Origin: OMOG01 sp041485845
Lineage (GTDB): Bacteria; Acidobacteriota; Terriglobia; Bryobacterales; Bryobacteraceae
Assembly: GCA_041485845.1 (NCBI GenBank)
Contig: JBGPKH010000415.1
Span: 1-7,992 of the forward strand
Direction: 5' to 3'
Length of the DNA stretch: 7,992 bases
Part shown: positions 1 to 7,300 of the stretch, in pieces
Numbering within the stretch: the first letter of the stretch is position 1
Layout of the letters: every line of letters begins with the position of its first letter
Notes under the pieces: generated by a model
Seen by the model: the letters and a program-made list of their open reading frames with translations, nothing else
Databases searched by the model: none
What the model was told of the DNA's origin: nothing
Position numbers and translations under genes: made by a program

Positions 1-179
1 CCGGTGTAATCAGGTCCTTGGGGAAGATGGTGAGGTAGTCGCGGAATTCCGTGCGCAGAACGACTCTCCTGGTCAGCGCGTACTTGACGCCGGCGCCGAT
101 GCTGACCATCGGTTTGATCACCTGGGTCTTGTTGAAGTAGGCATACTGACTCAAGGGTTGATAGGCGGCCTCCTTGCCG
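1..179 (-). pseudogene. Partial copy of outer-membrane beta-barrel gene, 5'-truncated
   Basis: This stretch matches 3746-3924 base for base except at four positions (in 107-147), about 98% identity. Read on the minus strand it encodes residues 130-188 of the 211-residue barrel protein at 3675-4310, in the same frame and without stops. The two amino-acid changes are conservative or mild (Thr to Asn, Leu to Ile). Homology ends abruptly at 179/180. Upstream of that point the sequence matches neither the N-terminal half of the barrel gene nor its signal peptide, so this copy has lost its start and export signal. Its 3' end lies outside the window, so the last 23 codons cannot be judged. It is most likely a dead fragment left by duplication or recombination. 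An assembly artefact that duplicated the segment is the main alternative. Confidence 0.85.
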
Positions 180-189
180 CGGCGCGGCG

Positions 190-375
190 CTACACGACCG
201 ACGATGCCGAACCCGTGAGCCACTCGTAGCGGAGAGCGCGGATCGGATCGATCCTGGTGGCGCGGCGGGCGGGAGAATAACAGGCCGCGAGAGCCACGAC
301 GGCCAGGAGCGCGGCGCCCGTCACAAAGGTGAGCGGATCGGCCGGCTTGACGCGGTACAACTGGCTGGAAAGCAC
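190..375 (-). pseudogene. C-terminal remnant of ADOP/MacB-type ABC transporter permease
   Basis: The open frame reads as the extreme C-terminus of an acidobacterial ADOP-family (MacB/FtsX-like) permease. It has an 'R-V-K-P-A-D-P-L-T-F' segment, then the last hydrophobic membrane helix (about residues 17-32), then the hallmark 'PARRATRIDPIRALRYE' tail. Full-length family members are roughly 800-900 residues, and only about 50 matching residues remain. The codon before the first residue (376-378) is a TAG, and nothing upstream continues the permease in any frame, so the gene is truncated and non-functional. The family usually stops right after 'LRYE'. Here a TGG follows and the frame runs ten more codons to a TAG, consistent with a TGA-to-TGG change or with junction sequence. 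The piece ends 10 bp from the truncated barrel-gene copy, so two unrelated gene fragments abut here. Confidence 0.8.
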
Positions 376-431
376 CTATCATGGATATCAGAGAAACAGA
401 TCTCCAATATATTTGATATGGACGGATGAGC

Positions 432-1475
432 TCAGTGCTGCCTGTCTAGTTTCGACTGCCAGTTGAGGACCACGGTCAGCGGCGATGCCTCAGGCCCTCG
501 GACGGGCGCCAGCACGAGGAATCGACGCCCGTCGGGGGAAACATCGTAGGCGCTTCCGGCAATCGGGAACAGGGCCTTCGGGGCGCCGAACTGCAAACCT
601 CCCGCGATGGACTGAACCGGGACTGCCATCAGATTTCCATCCGGCGAGCGGTAAAAGAGTTCTTTACCGTCTCTGCGCCACAGGGAATCGCTCCCTCCGT
701 CGAGCGACACCTGCTGCCGGGTGGCCGTGGCAGGAAAGCTTTGCACGTAAATCTCCTGCCGGCCGGATTGGTTCGAGGTGTAGGAGATCCACTTGCCGTC
801 AGGTGAAAATCGTCCGCCAGATTCCTGAAAAGGAGTTTGCAAATACGGTGTGGGTTTACGGTCGCCGCTGGTAGGCAATACCCAAAGGTGGAGGTCTGCC
901 TCTGCGGAGACTTCGTTGTACAAAACGAACTTTCCATCCGGTGACCAGTCGGGAGCGCCCTGGGAGTGCGGCGTACTGGTCAGCCGCTCCGGCGGCCCAG
1001 TGCCCATGGAGTTGGTAGCGTGAAGCGTGGCGCGCGACCCAGTGAAATCGCCGCCCGTGGGATACGCGATCCGTTGGCCGTCAGGCGACCAAGCCATGCG
1101 GCCACCACCGCCTGAAGCAACTCGGGTCCAGTCGCCGTGGGCCAAGTCATAGGTCCACATAGCTGTTCTGCCGGAAGCATCGGCACGGCCCACGGCGACG
1201 CGTTTCCCGTCGGGAGAGATTCGTAAACCACCGGCATAGGATTCCGGTTCGCCGAGCGGTTCCTCGGCTACGCCGCTCCGGCTAACCCAGGTGAGCTGCG
1301 AGCGTGAATCGCTTCTACCATAGACCATCGTTCCATCATGAGAAACCGATACCGGGGTATCGCGGTCGTACCCCATCTTCAAGGCTCCGATTTCGGGCAC
1401 GAGTGCCGGCGCGCCGGACAGACGTCCGCGGCGTCGAACGGCTGAGCGATCAATCCTCCCTCTTGTGACATCCAC
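432..1475 (-). CDS. Open C-terminal part of the broken gene: PD40/TolB-like beta-propeller
   Basis: This is the longest intact piece of the broken kinase-propeller gene. At least five blades are recognisable from the PD40 motif: 'LRISPDGKRVAV', 'MAWSPDGQRIAY', 'PDWSPDGKFVLY', 'GRFSPDGKWISY' and 'DVSPDGRRFLVL'. The C-terminus ('PLTVVLNWQSKL') is the usual end of this family, so the 3' end of the gene is preserved. The first 15 or so codons of the open frame are out-of-frame read-through. Genuine homology begins at about 1427 ('GRLSGAPALVPEIGA'), directly after the third frameshift. I see no ribosome binding site in front of it and no signal peptide, so independent translation is doubtful. Its role in the intact protein would have been a periplasmic or extracytoplasmic ligand or protein-binding propeller; the ligand is not known for this family. 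Confidence 0.5.
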   Translation of the reverse strand: MDVTRGRIDRSAVRRRGRLSGAPALVPEIGALKMGYDRDTPVSVSHDGTMVYGRSDSRSQLTWVSRSGVAEEPLGEPESYAGGLRISPDGKRVAVGRADASGRTAMWTYDLAHGDWTRVASGGGGRMAWSPDGQRIAYPTGGDFTGSRATLHATNSMGTGPPERLTSTPHSQGAPDWSPDGKFVLYNEVSAEADLHLWVLPTSGDRKPTPYLQTPFQESGGRFSPDGKWISYTSNQSGRQEIYVQSFPATATRQQVSLDGGSDSLWRRDGKELFYRSPDGNLMAVPVQSIAGGLQFGAPKALFPIAGSAYDVSPDGRRFLVLAPVRGPEASPLTVVLNWQSKLDRQH

Positions 1476-2119
1476 AATAGGGCGCCCGGGTGTGCGCCGC
1501 GGGGCGGAGAATACAGACCGCTGAACATGGTTTCCACGACGCGGGTTTTTTCTCGTGGATTGTCGAGTGAGGCCTCATAGATGCCTCGGAGCTGCGGCTC
1601 TCCGGCCCGAACGTAGAACAGAAAATGCCGTCCATCGGGCAGGAACGAGGGAAACCGATGGCTGGCTTCTCGCGGGGAGTCCAGCTTCGTGGCCTGTTCA
1701 GGAGTGCCACCGAGCGCGGAGATCTTCCAAATCGGGCCGTTGGTGGCGGCACTGAACAGGATGACGTTAGCGGCGTTCCAGGAACCGCTTCTACCGGCAG
1801 CGGCATCGGCAAGTGTCGAAACCCGATCGTCTGCCAGGTCGATGCGTTTGAGCTTGCCCCCCCGCGAAGAAACCCAGGGAGCGGCGGTCCGTCGACCAAA
1901 ACGGAAGAAAGGCTCCCCCGGTGCCGGGCAGTTCGCGCGCGCTGAGTGAATCGAGGGCCCGGACCCACAGCTTGCTGCCTGAGCCGCGCGTCACAAAGGC
2001 CAGCATCTGCCCGTCAGGTGAGAGCGCCAGGTCCTGCGGCTGGAATTCCCTTCCCGGAGGCGGATTCAATTGCAGTTGCACCGAGAGGTTCTCGGCGGGT
2101 GGTTGCCGGAATTGGAATA

Positions 2120-3007
2120 TCAGCGCGACCAGTGTCGCGGCCAGCACGGCCGCCCCAGCGGCCCACGGCCATCACGGCTTCGCCCCCCGAGCCGCCGGAG
2201 GGTTATCGAGCGCCCAGTTGAGAGCGTCCCCACATCCGCGGCCGATTGCCAGCGTTTGTCCGGATCTTGCGCCAAACAGCCTCGGATGGTACGCGCCAAA
2301 GCCGACGCGGACGATTCCGGAGAAGGAAGTTCGCCGCGCGGCAGCCGCTTGCCGGCCGACATTTCGTAGAGCACCAAACCCAGCGCGTAGATGTCGGTTC
2401 GAGTGTCGCTCTTCCTGCCCTCCCATTGTTCGGGAGCCATGTAGGCCGGCGTGCCCAGAATTGCATTGGTAGCCGTCAGGGTCTCGTCTTCGAGATGGGA
2501 TTTGGCCAAACCGAAATCCAGCACTTTGACGCCGGAACTGGCGATCATGATATTGGCCGGCTTGAGATCCCGGTGAACGATCCCCTTCGCGTGGGCCGCG
2601 CTCAAAGCCTGCGCGATGGCGGCTCCGTATTCCACCACCAGATCCATCGGGAGGGCGCCCTTTCGCAGCCGTGCGGCGAGGGATTCCCCTTCTACTAACT
2701 CCATCACCAGGTAATTGGGGCCGACGTCGTGAAGCGTGCAAATATTGGGATGATTCAACGCCGCGATGGCGCGAGCCTCGCGCTCAAAGCGCCCGTTGAA
2801 CCGCTCGGCCGAAATCTTGATCGCCACCTTGCGGCCGAGCCGCGTATCGACCGCCTGATAGACTTCGCCCATGCCGCCGGCCCCCAGGAGAGCTTCGATT
2901 TTGTATGGCCCGAGCTGGACGCCGGGAGCCAACCGGGTCTGTGTGGCAAGTGTTTGCCCTTCGCGCGATGGCGATTCTTCGATGTTACGCACTGGGTCCT
3001 GGCTCAT
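2120..3007 (-). CDS. Open N-terminal part of the broken gene: Ser/Thr kinase domain
   Basis: This frame contains an apparently complete Hanks-type kinase domain. Counting from the ATG at 3007, it has a glycine-rich loop 'GAGGMGEVY' (residues 42-50), the 'VAIK' lysine at 64, a helix-C 'FEREA' segment near 75, the catalytic loop 'HRDLKPANI' with Asp147, 'DFG' with Asp164, and an APE motif 'MAPEQ' near 190-194. No catalytic residue is missing. After 'SAADVGTL' the frame slips, and about 30 unrelated residues follow before the stop at 2120. If translated it would give a soluble kinase of roughly 295 residues without membrane anchor or sensor. In-frame starts at 3037 (GTG) and 3025 (ATG) are possible. 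I prefer 3007 because the family usually has a short N-terminal extension, but no start has a good ribosome binding site. Whether it is expressed is unknown. Confidence 0.6.
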   Translation of the reverse strand: MSQDPVRNIEESPSREGQTLATQTRLAPGVQLGPYKIEALLGAGGMGEVYQAVDTRLGRKVAIKISAERFNGRFEREARAIAALNHPNICTLHDVGPNYLVMELVEGESLAARLRKGALPMDLVVEYGAAIAQALSAAHAKGIVHRDLKPANIMIASSGVKVLDFGLAKSHLEDETLTATNAILGTPAYMAPEQWEGRKSDTRTDIYALGLVLYEMSAGKRLPRGELPSPESSASALARTIRGCLAQDPDKRWQSAADVGTLSTGRSITLRRLGGRSRDGRGPLGRPCWPRHWSR

Positions 3008-3162
3008 GGTCGGCAGTAAACCCATTATGACCCACACGCAGGTAGAAGAGGAGTCTCGTCTTGGTCATGCACCTAAGGCTGCGATCTTGGGCTCGACGCG
3101 GTCACTCTCTTTCCCAAAGCCGAGCGGGACTGGGCCAGCGGGTCCGCCCCGGATTGGCGTTG

Positions 3163-3181
3163 CGCCGCCGACCCGGCGGCG
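3163..3181 (-). terminator. GC-only hairpin just after the Cys-rich gene
   Basis: A perfect 7-bp stem (3163-3169 with 3175-3181) and a 5-base loop begin 4 bases beyond the stop codon of the small cysteine-rich gene. There is no T-tract after it on the minus strand, so it is at best a weak or factor-assisted terminator, or simply an mRNA 3' stabilising hairpin. It is also the only candidate boundary between this gene and the broken kinase gene downstream. Confidence 0.3.
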
Positions 3182-3185
3182 AGAC

Positions 3186-3449
3186 TCAGGCAGAAAGCAC
3201 AGGAGCATCCGGGAGAACGTTTTCACCGAACGGACGGAGCAGCCATTTCTCGACCTGCGCAAGCCGCGCACATTCGCTGCATCCGGGGGGACAGTTGGCA
3301 CTCGCGTGATCGACCAGGTATTCCAGTTGTTCGAACATCACATCGGCCAGCGGGGCCGGCCCGGTGTAGCACAGGTGGCCCAGGCTGCATGGTGAAGTGG
3401 CGGCGCAGGGCTGGTTCCCGGCGTCGAGATTTCCGCTTTCGCAATTCAT
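3186..3449 (-). CDS. Small cysteine-rich protein, unrecognised (87 aa)
   Basis: I do not recognise this family. The open frame extends further upstream to 3593, but I chose the ATG at 3449 because a perfect AGGAGG (3458-3463) sits 8 bases before it. The product has seven cysteines (residues 3, 15, 21, 27, 53, 57, 60), no signal peptide and no membrane helix. The N-terminal half has Cys15, Cys21 and Cys27 at regular six-residue spacing. The C-terminal half has a helical stretch ('FEQLEYLVDHA') leading into 'CPPGCSEC', a C-x3-C-x2-C group, then another probable helix. This pattern suggests a cytoplasmic zinc-binding or Fe-S-binding mini-protein. The helix-Cys cluster-helix layout faintly recalls zinc-binding anti-sigma domains (H-x3-C-x2-C), but the spacing and the first ligand differ, so I do not assign that function. 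It follows the terminator of the upstream unit and so probably has its own promoter. A 6-bp GC hairpin (3482-3497) lies in its leader. Confidence 0.75.
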   Translation of the reverse strand: MNCESGNLDAGNQPCAATSPCSLGHLCYTGPAPLADVMFEQLEYLVDHASANCPPGCSECARLAQVEKWLLRPFGENVLPDAPVLSA

Positions 3450-3457
3450 TTTCCAAC

Positions 3458-3463
3458 CCTCCT
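3458..3463 (-). promoter_or_regulatory. Ribosome binding site that fixes the start of the Cys-rich gene
   Basis: A consensus AGGAGG on the minus strand lies 8 bases upstream of the ATG at 3447-3449. It rules in this start over the upstream in-frame one at 3593, which would add 48 residues with no family-like features. Confidence 0.8.
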
Positions 3464-3610
3464 GTAAATAGAGGATGCACGGGCCGGGCCGCCGGCCGGA
3501 ATGGGGCAATCGGATGATTCGGCGACAGTTAGGGGAGATGGGAAGAGCGGCGATTCCAGGGGTGACCACCGATTGGTCAGCGCTCCTGTCCACGCGGTGG
3601 GCGGCGCCCC

Positions 3611-3645
3611 AAAAAAAAGCGGCCGCGGCAGGTAAGCCGCGGCCG
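3611..3645 (-). terminator. Rho-independent terminator of the propeller-barrel unit
   Basis: Read on the minus strand there is a perfect 10-bp GC-rich stem (3636-3645 pairing with 3620-3629) around a 6-base loop. One base follows the stem and then a run of eight Ts (3611-3618 on the plus strand as A8). It begins about 30 bases after the stop codon of the barrel gene. This is a textbook intrinsic terminator for transcription arriving from 4310 and 7399. It separates that unit from the small Cys-rich gene further down. Confidence 0.93.
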
Positions 3646-3674
3646 TCATACAGTGGAGAGAATATTCGCTGGCT

Positions 3675-4310
3675 TCAATATTCGTAGGCGATCGATACCA
3701 TGGGAACGAAATTGTGCAACAATCCTCCGAATTTCGCGCCCGGCGCCGGTGTAATCAGGTCCTTGGGGAAGATGGTGAGGTAGTCGCGGAATTCCGTGCG
3801 CAGAACGACTCTCCTGGTCAGCGCGTACTTGACGCCGGCGCCGATGCTGACCATCGGCTTCAACACCTGGGTCTTGGTGAAGTAGGCATACTGACTCAAG
3901 GGTTGATAGGCGGCCTCCTTGCCGGTTCCACGGAAGACTTTCAAGCCGCCGCCCACCGCGGCAAAATACTGGGTGCGCGAGTCCCCGCGGTTGGTGTGAA
4001 TCAGCACGTCATAGTGCACCACGTGGGCCACGCCCGAGAAAGCGGCTTCCGTTCCGCCGCTCTGGATGCGCAGGTTGCTTTGCATGAATCCGTAATGCAA
4101 CTCGCCGCTGACATGGGGGTACAGATTATTTCCCACAAACGCCCCGAAGGAGGCGCCCGGCTTGAAGCCCGTGGTGGCCGAGCCCAACGCGCTGGCAACC
4201 GAAACACCGGGCACGAAGCCCGCGCCGGCCCCTCCGCCGACCTCCCACTGCTGGGCAAAGCCCGACAGGGCCGCGGCGGACAGTAACATCGATAGTTGAA
4301 TCGCTCTCAT
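3675..4310 (-). CDS. Outer-membrane beta-barrel protein (211 aa)
   Basis: The protein starts with a short signal peptide: a single Arg, then 'LSMLLSAAALSGFAQ', with probable cleavage after Ala19. The mature part is about 190 residues of alternating polar and hydrophobic strands rich in Gly, Tyr and Val. It ends in 'MVSIAYEY', an aromatic-terminated final strand of the kind recognised by the BAM machinery. Size and strand density fit an 8-stranded OmpA/OmpW-like barrel; segments such as 'VVLRTEFRDYLT' look like typical barrel strands. No peptidoglycan-binding domain is attached. The start is supported by AGGAG five bases upstream. It lies 38 bp after the stop of the large secreted propeller gene on the same strand, with a hairpin between them, and is followed by a strong terminator, so the two are probably co-transcribed. 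A near-identical partial copy lies at 1-179. The precise function (structural, adhesive or transport) cannot be told. Confidence 0.87.
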   Translation of the reverse strand: MRAIQLSMLLSAAALSGFAQQWEVGGGAGAGFVPGVSVASALGSATTGFKPGASFGAFVGNNLYPHVSGELHYGFMQSNLRIQSGGTEAAFSGVAHVVHYDVLIHTNRGDSRTQYFAAVGGGLKVFRGTGKEAAYQPLSQYAYFTKTQVLKPMVSIGAGVKYALTRRVVLRTEFRDYLTIFPKDLITPAPGAKFGGLLHNFVPMVSIAYEY

Positions 4311-4325
4311 GTAAGCTCCTGGGAT

Positions 4326-4346
4326 GGACAGGCCGGAGGCCTGTCC
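4326..4346. repeat. REP-like perfect hairpin between the propeller and barrel genes
   Basis: A perfect 9-bp inverted repeat (GGACAGGCC at 4326-4334 with GGCCTGTCC at 4338-4346) surrounds a 3-base loop. It fills most of the 38-bp gap between two co-directional genes, starting 2 bases after the TAG of the upstream gene. Neither strand has a T-tract, so it is not an intrinsic terminator. From memory, short palindromes of this 'GGACAGGCC...GGCCTGTCC' kind recur in intergenic spaces of some acidobacterial genomes; only one copy is in this window, so its repeat nature is inferred. It could stabilise the upstream mRNA or lower readthrough to the barrel gene. Confidence 0.6.
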
Positions 4347-4348
4347 TA

Positions 4349-7300
4349 CTAATTCACTACGCGCAGCATCAGGGTGGTGGAAACCCCCTGGTCCACGACC
4401 AGCGGGATACTCAAGCCCTGCGGAACTTTGAACGGAACGGTGGCATTGATCTGGTAGACGCCCACCTCACCGGGGACCAGGCCGGCATAGGTAACGGTCA
4501 GCGGCACCCCACCCAAGGTCACCGACGGCACAATGATGGCGACCGGGAGCGGGTCGGAGGGCGCCGGCAGTCCGGCGTCGATCGCCGGCTGGGTGCGGCC
4601 CAGACCGGTAGCGTAGATGACCACCGAGTCGTTGGGGTGGATCGGGTTGGTCGGCGTCACGAGCTCGTTATTGTCGGCGCGGACGACGGTGGCAAGCCCC
4701 GTCACGGGTCCGGCGGTGCCCGAGCGGAAGATGCTGGGCGCGGCGGTGAAGATGCTGAAGTTGTAGTTATCGCTGACGCCGCCGGGAGTGTGCAGGGTCA
4801 TGGTGGCGTTGCCATCTACGTTAAACGGAAGCTGGCCGTTGATCTGCTGGCTGGAAACGAACAGCATGGGCACGGGGACGCCGTTCACGGTGAGGCACGA
4901 TTCACCGAGCGCCGTAGGAAGCGGGATTTCCTTGGTCGCCATGTTGACGGGGCTCATCTGCTGTCCGTAGACGCTGATCAGCCCGCCGGGCGCCACGGGC
5001 TTGGTGCCATCGGCGGCGTTCACCACGCTCGAAATCTTGGGCGGCGCCACGGCGGCGTCGTAGGTCCACGGCAGGACGGTGAAACCGGAAACCGTGAGCG
5101 CGATGACGGCGCTGCGGTTGTTCAACGGCGCCAGGGTGCGGATGAGGGGCTGGGCCAGGGTGGGAGCGAGCGGCGCCTCCACCATGCGGGTGGGCTTGAT
5201 GCCGAGACTGGTTGCCGGATCGACGCGCTGGATGACGCCGGGGCTGGAGAGCGCCGAGACCGTGGTGCGGAATCCGCCCTGGTCCACGAAGGCGAAGCCC
5301 GACGCCGCTCCCGAAGACGTTTCCAGAGTCGCCTGAGTCACCAGCGATGAATTCAGCAGAACGTTGCCGACCACGTAGGAGTTGTAGCTCGACGCGGCAT
5401 ACGCACCCTTCAGTTCGGTGAAGTCCTTGCGCGATACGGTGAAGGTGTCGGCGTTGGCATCGTAGAGCAGCACGTTGCCGTCGGGCATGGCAACCAGGAT
5501 CGACCCTCCGTTGGGCGCGGCCGCCAGCACGCCCGCCGGGTTCACGCTGTTGGTGTAAATCCCGAGCGAGGGCAACTTAGTGGCGCGGCGCGACGCGAAG
5601 TCGATGCGGTCGATGGCGCCCGGCCCGTCGCCCGTGACATCGCGCACCAGCGCGAGAATCGACTTACCCGATTCGGCGATCTGGCGCGGATAGTGGCCGC
5701 CGGGAAACGTGATGGGCGTGTCCGGCTGGAGCGTGTCGAGGTTGTAAACGTAAGCGAATTGCGAATTGTCGTGGCCCACGATCAGGTACTGGCGGTCGAA
5801 CGTCATGGCCATCTGGGTGGGCGTGGTGGAGGTGCGCAGGGCGGCGATCTGGCTGTAGGTCGCGCCATCGAAGACCAGCACCTGGTTGCGGTCCTGCTGC
5901 ACGACGTAGAAACGGTTGCGAACGGGGTCGGCCAGGATGTCGGTGATGGCGCCGGGAAGGTTGACGGCGGTGCCGCGCTGGTCGGGATTGCGGTTGTTGA
6001 TGAGCAGGCGCACCGGCGGCGGGACATTGACCGCGCTGGCGGACGCAATGTTGAGACGCACCACGATGGTGCCGTTCTGGTTCTGGAAGACGTTGGGATC
6101 GACGCGCACCTGAACGGTGGCCGGCGTGATGCCGGAAGCGGGCGAGATGGTGACGCCGGGGATGTTGCCGCCGACGACGAAATCGGTATTGCCGCCGCCC
6201 GGGTCGGTGATGGTGAGGTTCTGGGTGATGACGTTGCGGTTGCAGAAATTGCCGCTCACGACCACGTCGCTCTGGGTGGCGGCCACGCGATGAAATTGCT
6301 TCAGGCGGCCCACCGGCATCACCGTCACGCCGCTATCGGAGACGGCGTAGAGCACGTCGGCGGCGGTACTCAGCACGGCCCTCCCGGTCATGTTCTCGGG
6401 GAGGTTCAAGGTTTCCCGCACCGTCAGGTTGTCCGCATCCATGATGGAGAGCACCGGCGGCGCGGCTGGCGCCGCCGGTGTGGATGTGGAGGTAGTAGAG
6501 GAACTGCCTTGCGAGGTGGTCGAGGAACTGCTTGGGGGGGCGGCCGTCACAATCTGTGCATAGATGATGCCGGCATTGGAATCGATGGCGTTGCCGCCGA
6601 CGTTGAGAGAAGTCACGGCGTTGGGGAACTGCGCGAGATCGTGGAGCCCGCCATCGATCTTGTACATTCCGACCATGGCCCATGCGCCGTCGGCCGAAGC
6701 GCTCACGCGCGGCAGGGGCTTGGGCGCGGCGACGAAGCCGGAAGCGAAGACCTGGCGTTTCACCGCATCGAAGCGGATGAAGGCCTGGAAGCTGCCGTCG
6801 TCGGCGATGCCATAGACCACTTTGCGGTCGGGCGTGGTGGCCATGGTGGCGAGGATCACCTGCGATGGGAACGTGCCGAGCTTGGCGGGCAGCGTGGTGG
6901 CCAGGGCCTCGAAGGTTGCCACCACATTAATGGCGCCGGTGACGGGATCGAACAGGAGCAGCCCATTGGTGGTGGCGATGAGCGCCGTGCCGTCGGCCAC
7001 GAACGCCACGGCGAGGGGCGTATCGCCGGTGCTGAACGTCTGGCGCGTGCCGTCGTTCAGGTTGATGAGCGTGAGTCCGTTCTTGGTCGCGTCCGGCGGA
7101 TCGAACCTGCCGTAGTGCGCGACCAGAAGGAACTGGTTGTCCGGCGACAGCGAGATAGCGCCCGGCTGGGCCGCTACGTTCATCGACGTGCGGATCGAAC
7201 GGTCACTGAGAGACATGACTTCGATCCGGTTGGCGGTGAAGTTCGCTATATAGAGGACGCCCCGCGACTCATCGAGGGCGATGTCGGAGGCGTGGCCGCC

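Larger units (their letters stand above)
432..3007 (-). pseudogene. Broken Ser/Thr protein kinase with TM segment and PD40 beta-propeller repeats
   Basis: The intact ancestor was a membrane-anchored Hanks-type kinase with a C-terminal TolB/PD40 sensor-like propeller, a very common acidobacterial architecture. Reading on the minus strand gives the kinase domain (3007 to about 2225), a hydrophobic helix (about 2171-2110), then PD40 repeats carrying 'SPDG' motifs to the TGA at 432. The reading frame is interrupted four times: an apparent 1-base loss at 2219-2224, an in-frame TGA at 2172-2174, one extra G in a 7-G run (C7 on the plus strand, 1857-1863), and an apparent 1-base loss near 1427-1430. 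The span is 2576 nt; restoring the net lost base gives 2577 nt, or 858 residues plus a stop, the usual size for the family. The segment between the last two shifts only makes sense in its own frame, where it reads as clear PD40 sequence ('SHRFPSFLPDGRHFLFYV'). I infer a pseudogene; sequencing error could explain one shift but is unlikely to explain all four lesions. Confidence 0.85.

Noticed and set aside
376..431. AT-rich spacer with imperfect inverted repeat (ATATCA ... TGATAT) after the kinase gene
   Set aside because: The stem is short with a long interior and no clear T-tract; I cannot call it a terminator or a mobile-element end.
1450..1968. 172-codon minus-strand frame inside the broken gene
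   Set aside because: It is not the frame that reads as PD40 here. The true frame of this segment gives blade sequence, while this one gives no motif.
1921..2698. Overlapping plus-strand frames of 90-180 codons opposite the kinase gene
   Set aside because: Compositionally biased (Arg, Pro, Ser, Ala), no motif, and opposite a clear, if broken, kinase-PD40 coding sequence.
3065..3301. 78-codon minus-strand frame overlapping the Cys-rich gene
   Set aside because: No ribosome binding site, and it overlaps a better supported gene in another frame.
3482..3497. 6-bp GC hairpin in the leader of the Cys-rich gene
   Set aside because: The arms are GGCCGG/CCGGCC, easily produced by chance in GC-rich DNA. 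There is no further structure to suggest a riboswitch or attenuator.
1..3924. Possible composite transposon bounded by the two direct copies
   Set aside because: The copies are coding sequence of a barrel protein. No transposase, terminal inverted repeats or target duplications are visible.
4637..5350. 237-codon plus-strand open frame
   Set aside because: It is the antisense shadow of the TIGR03437 and second-propeller part of the large gene; low-complexity Gly/Arg/Asp composition and no recognisable motif.
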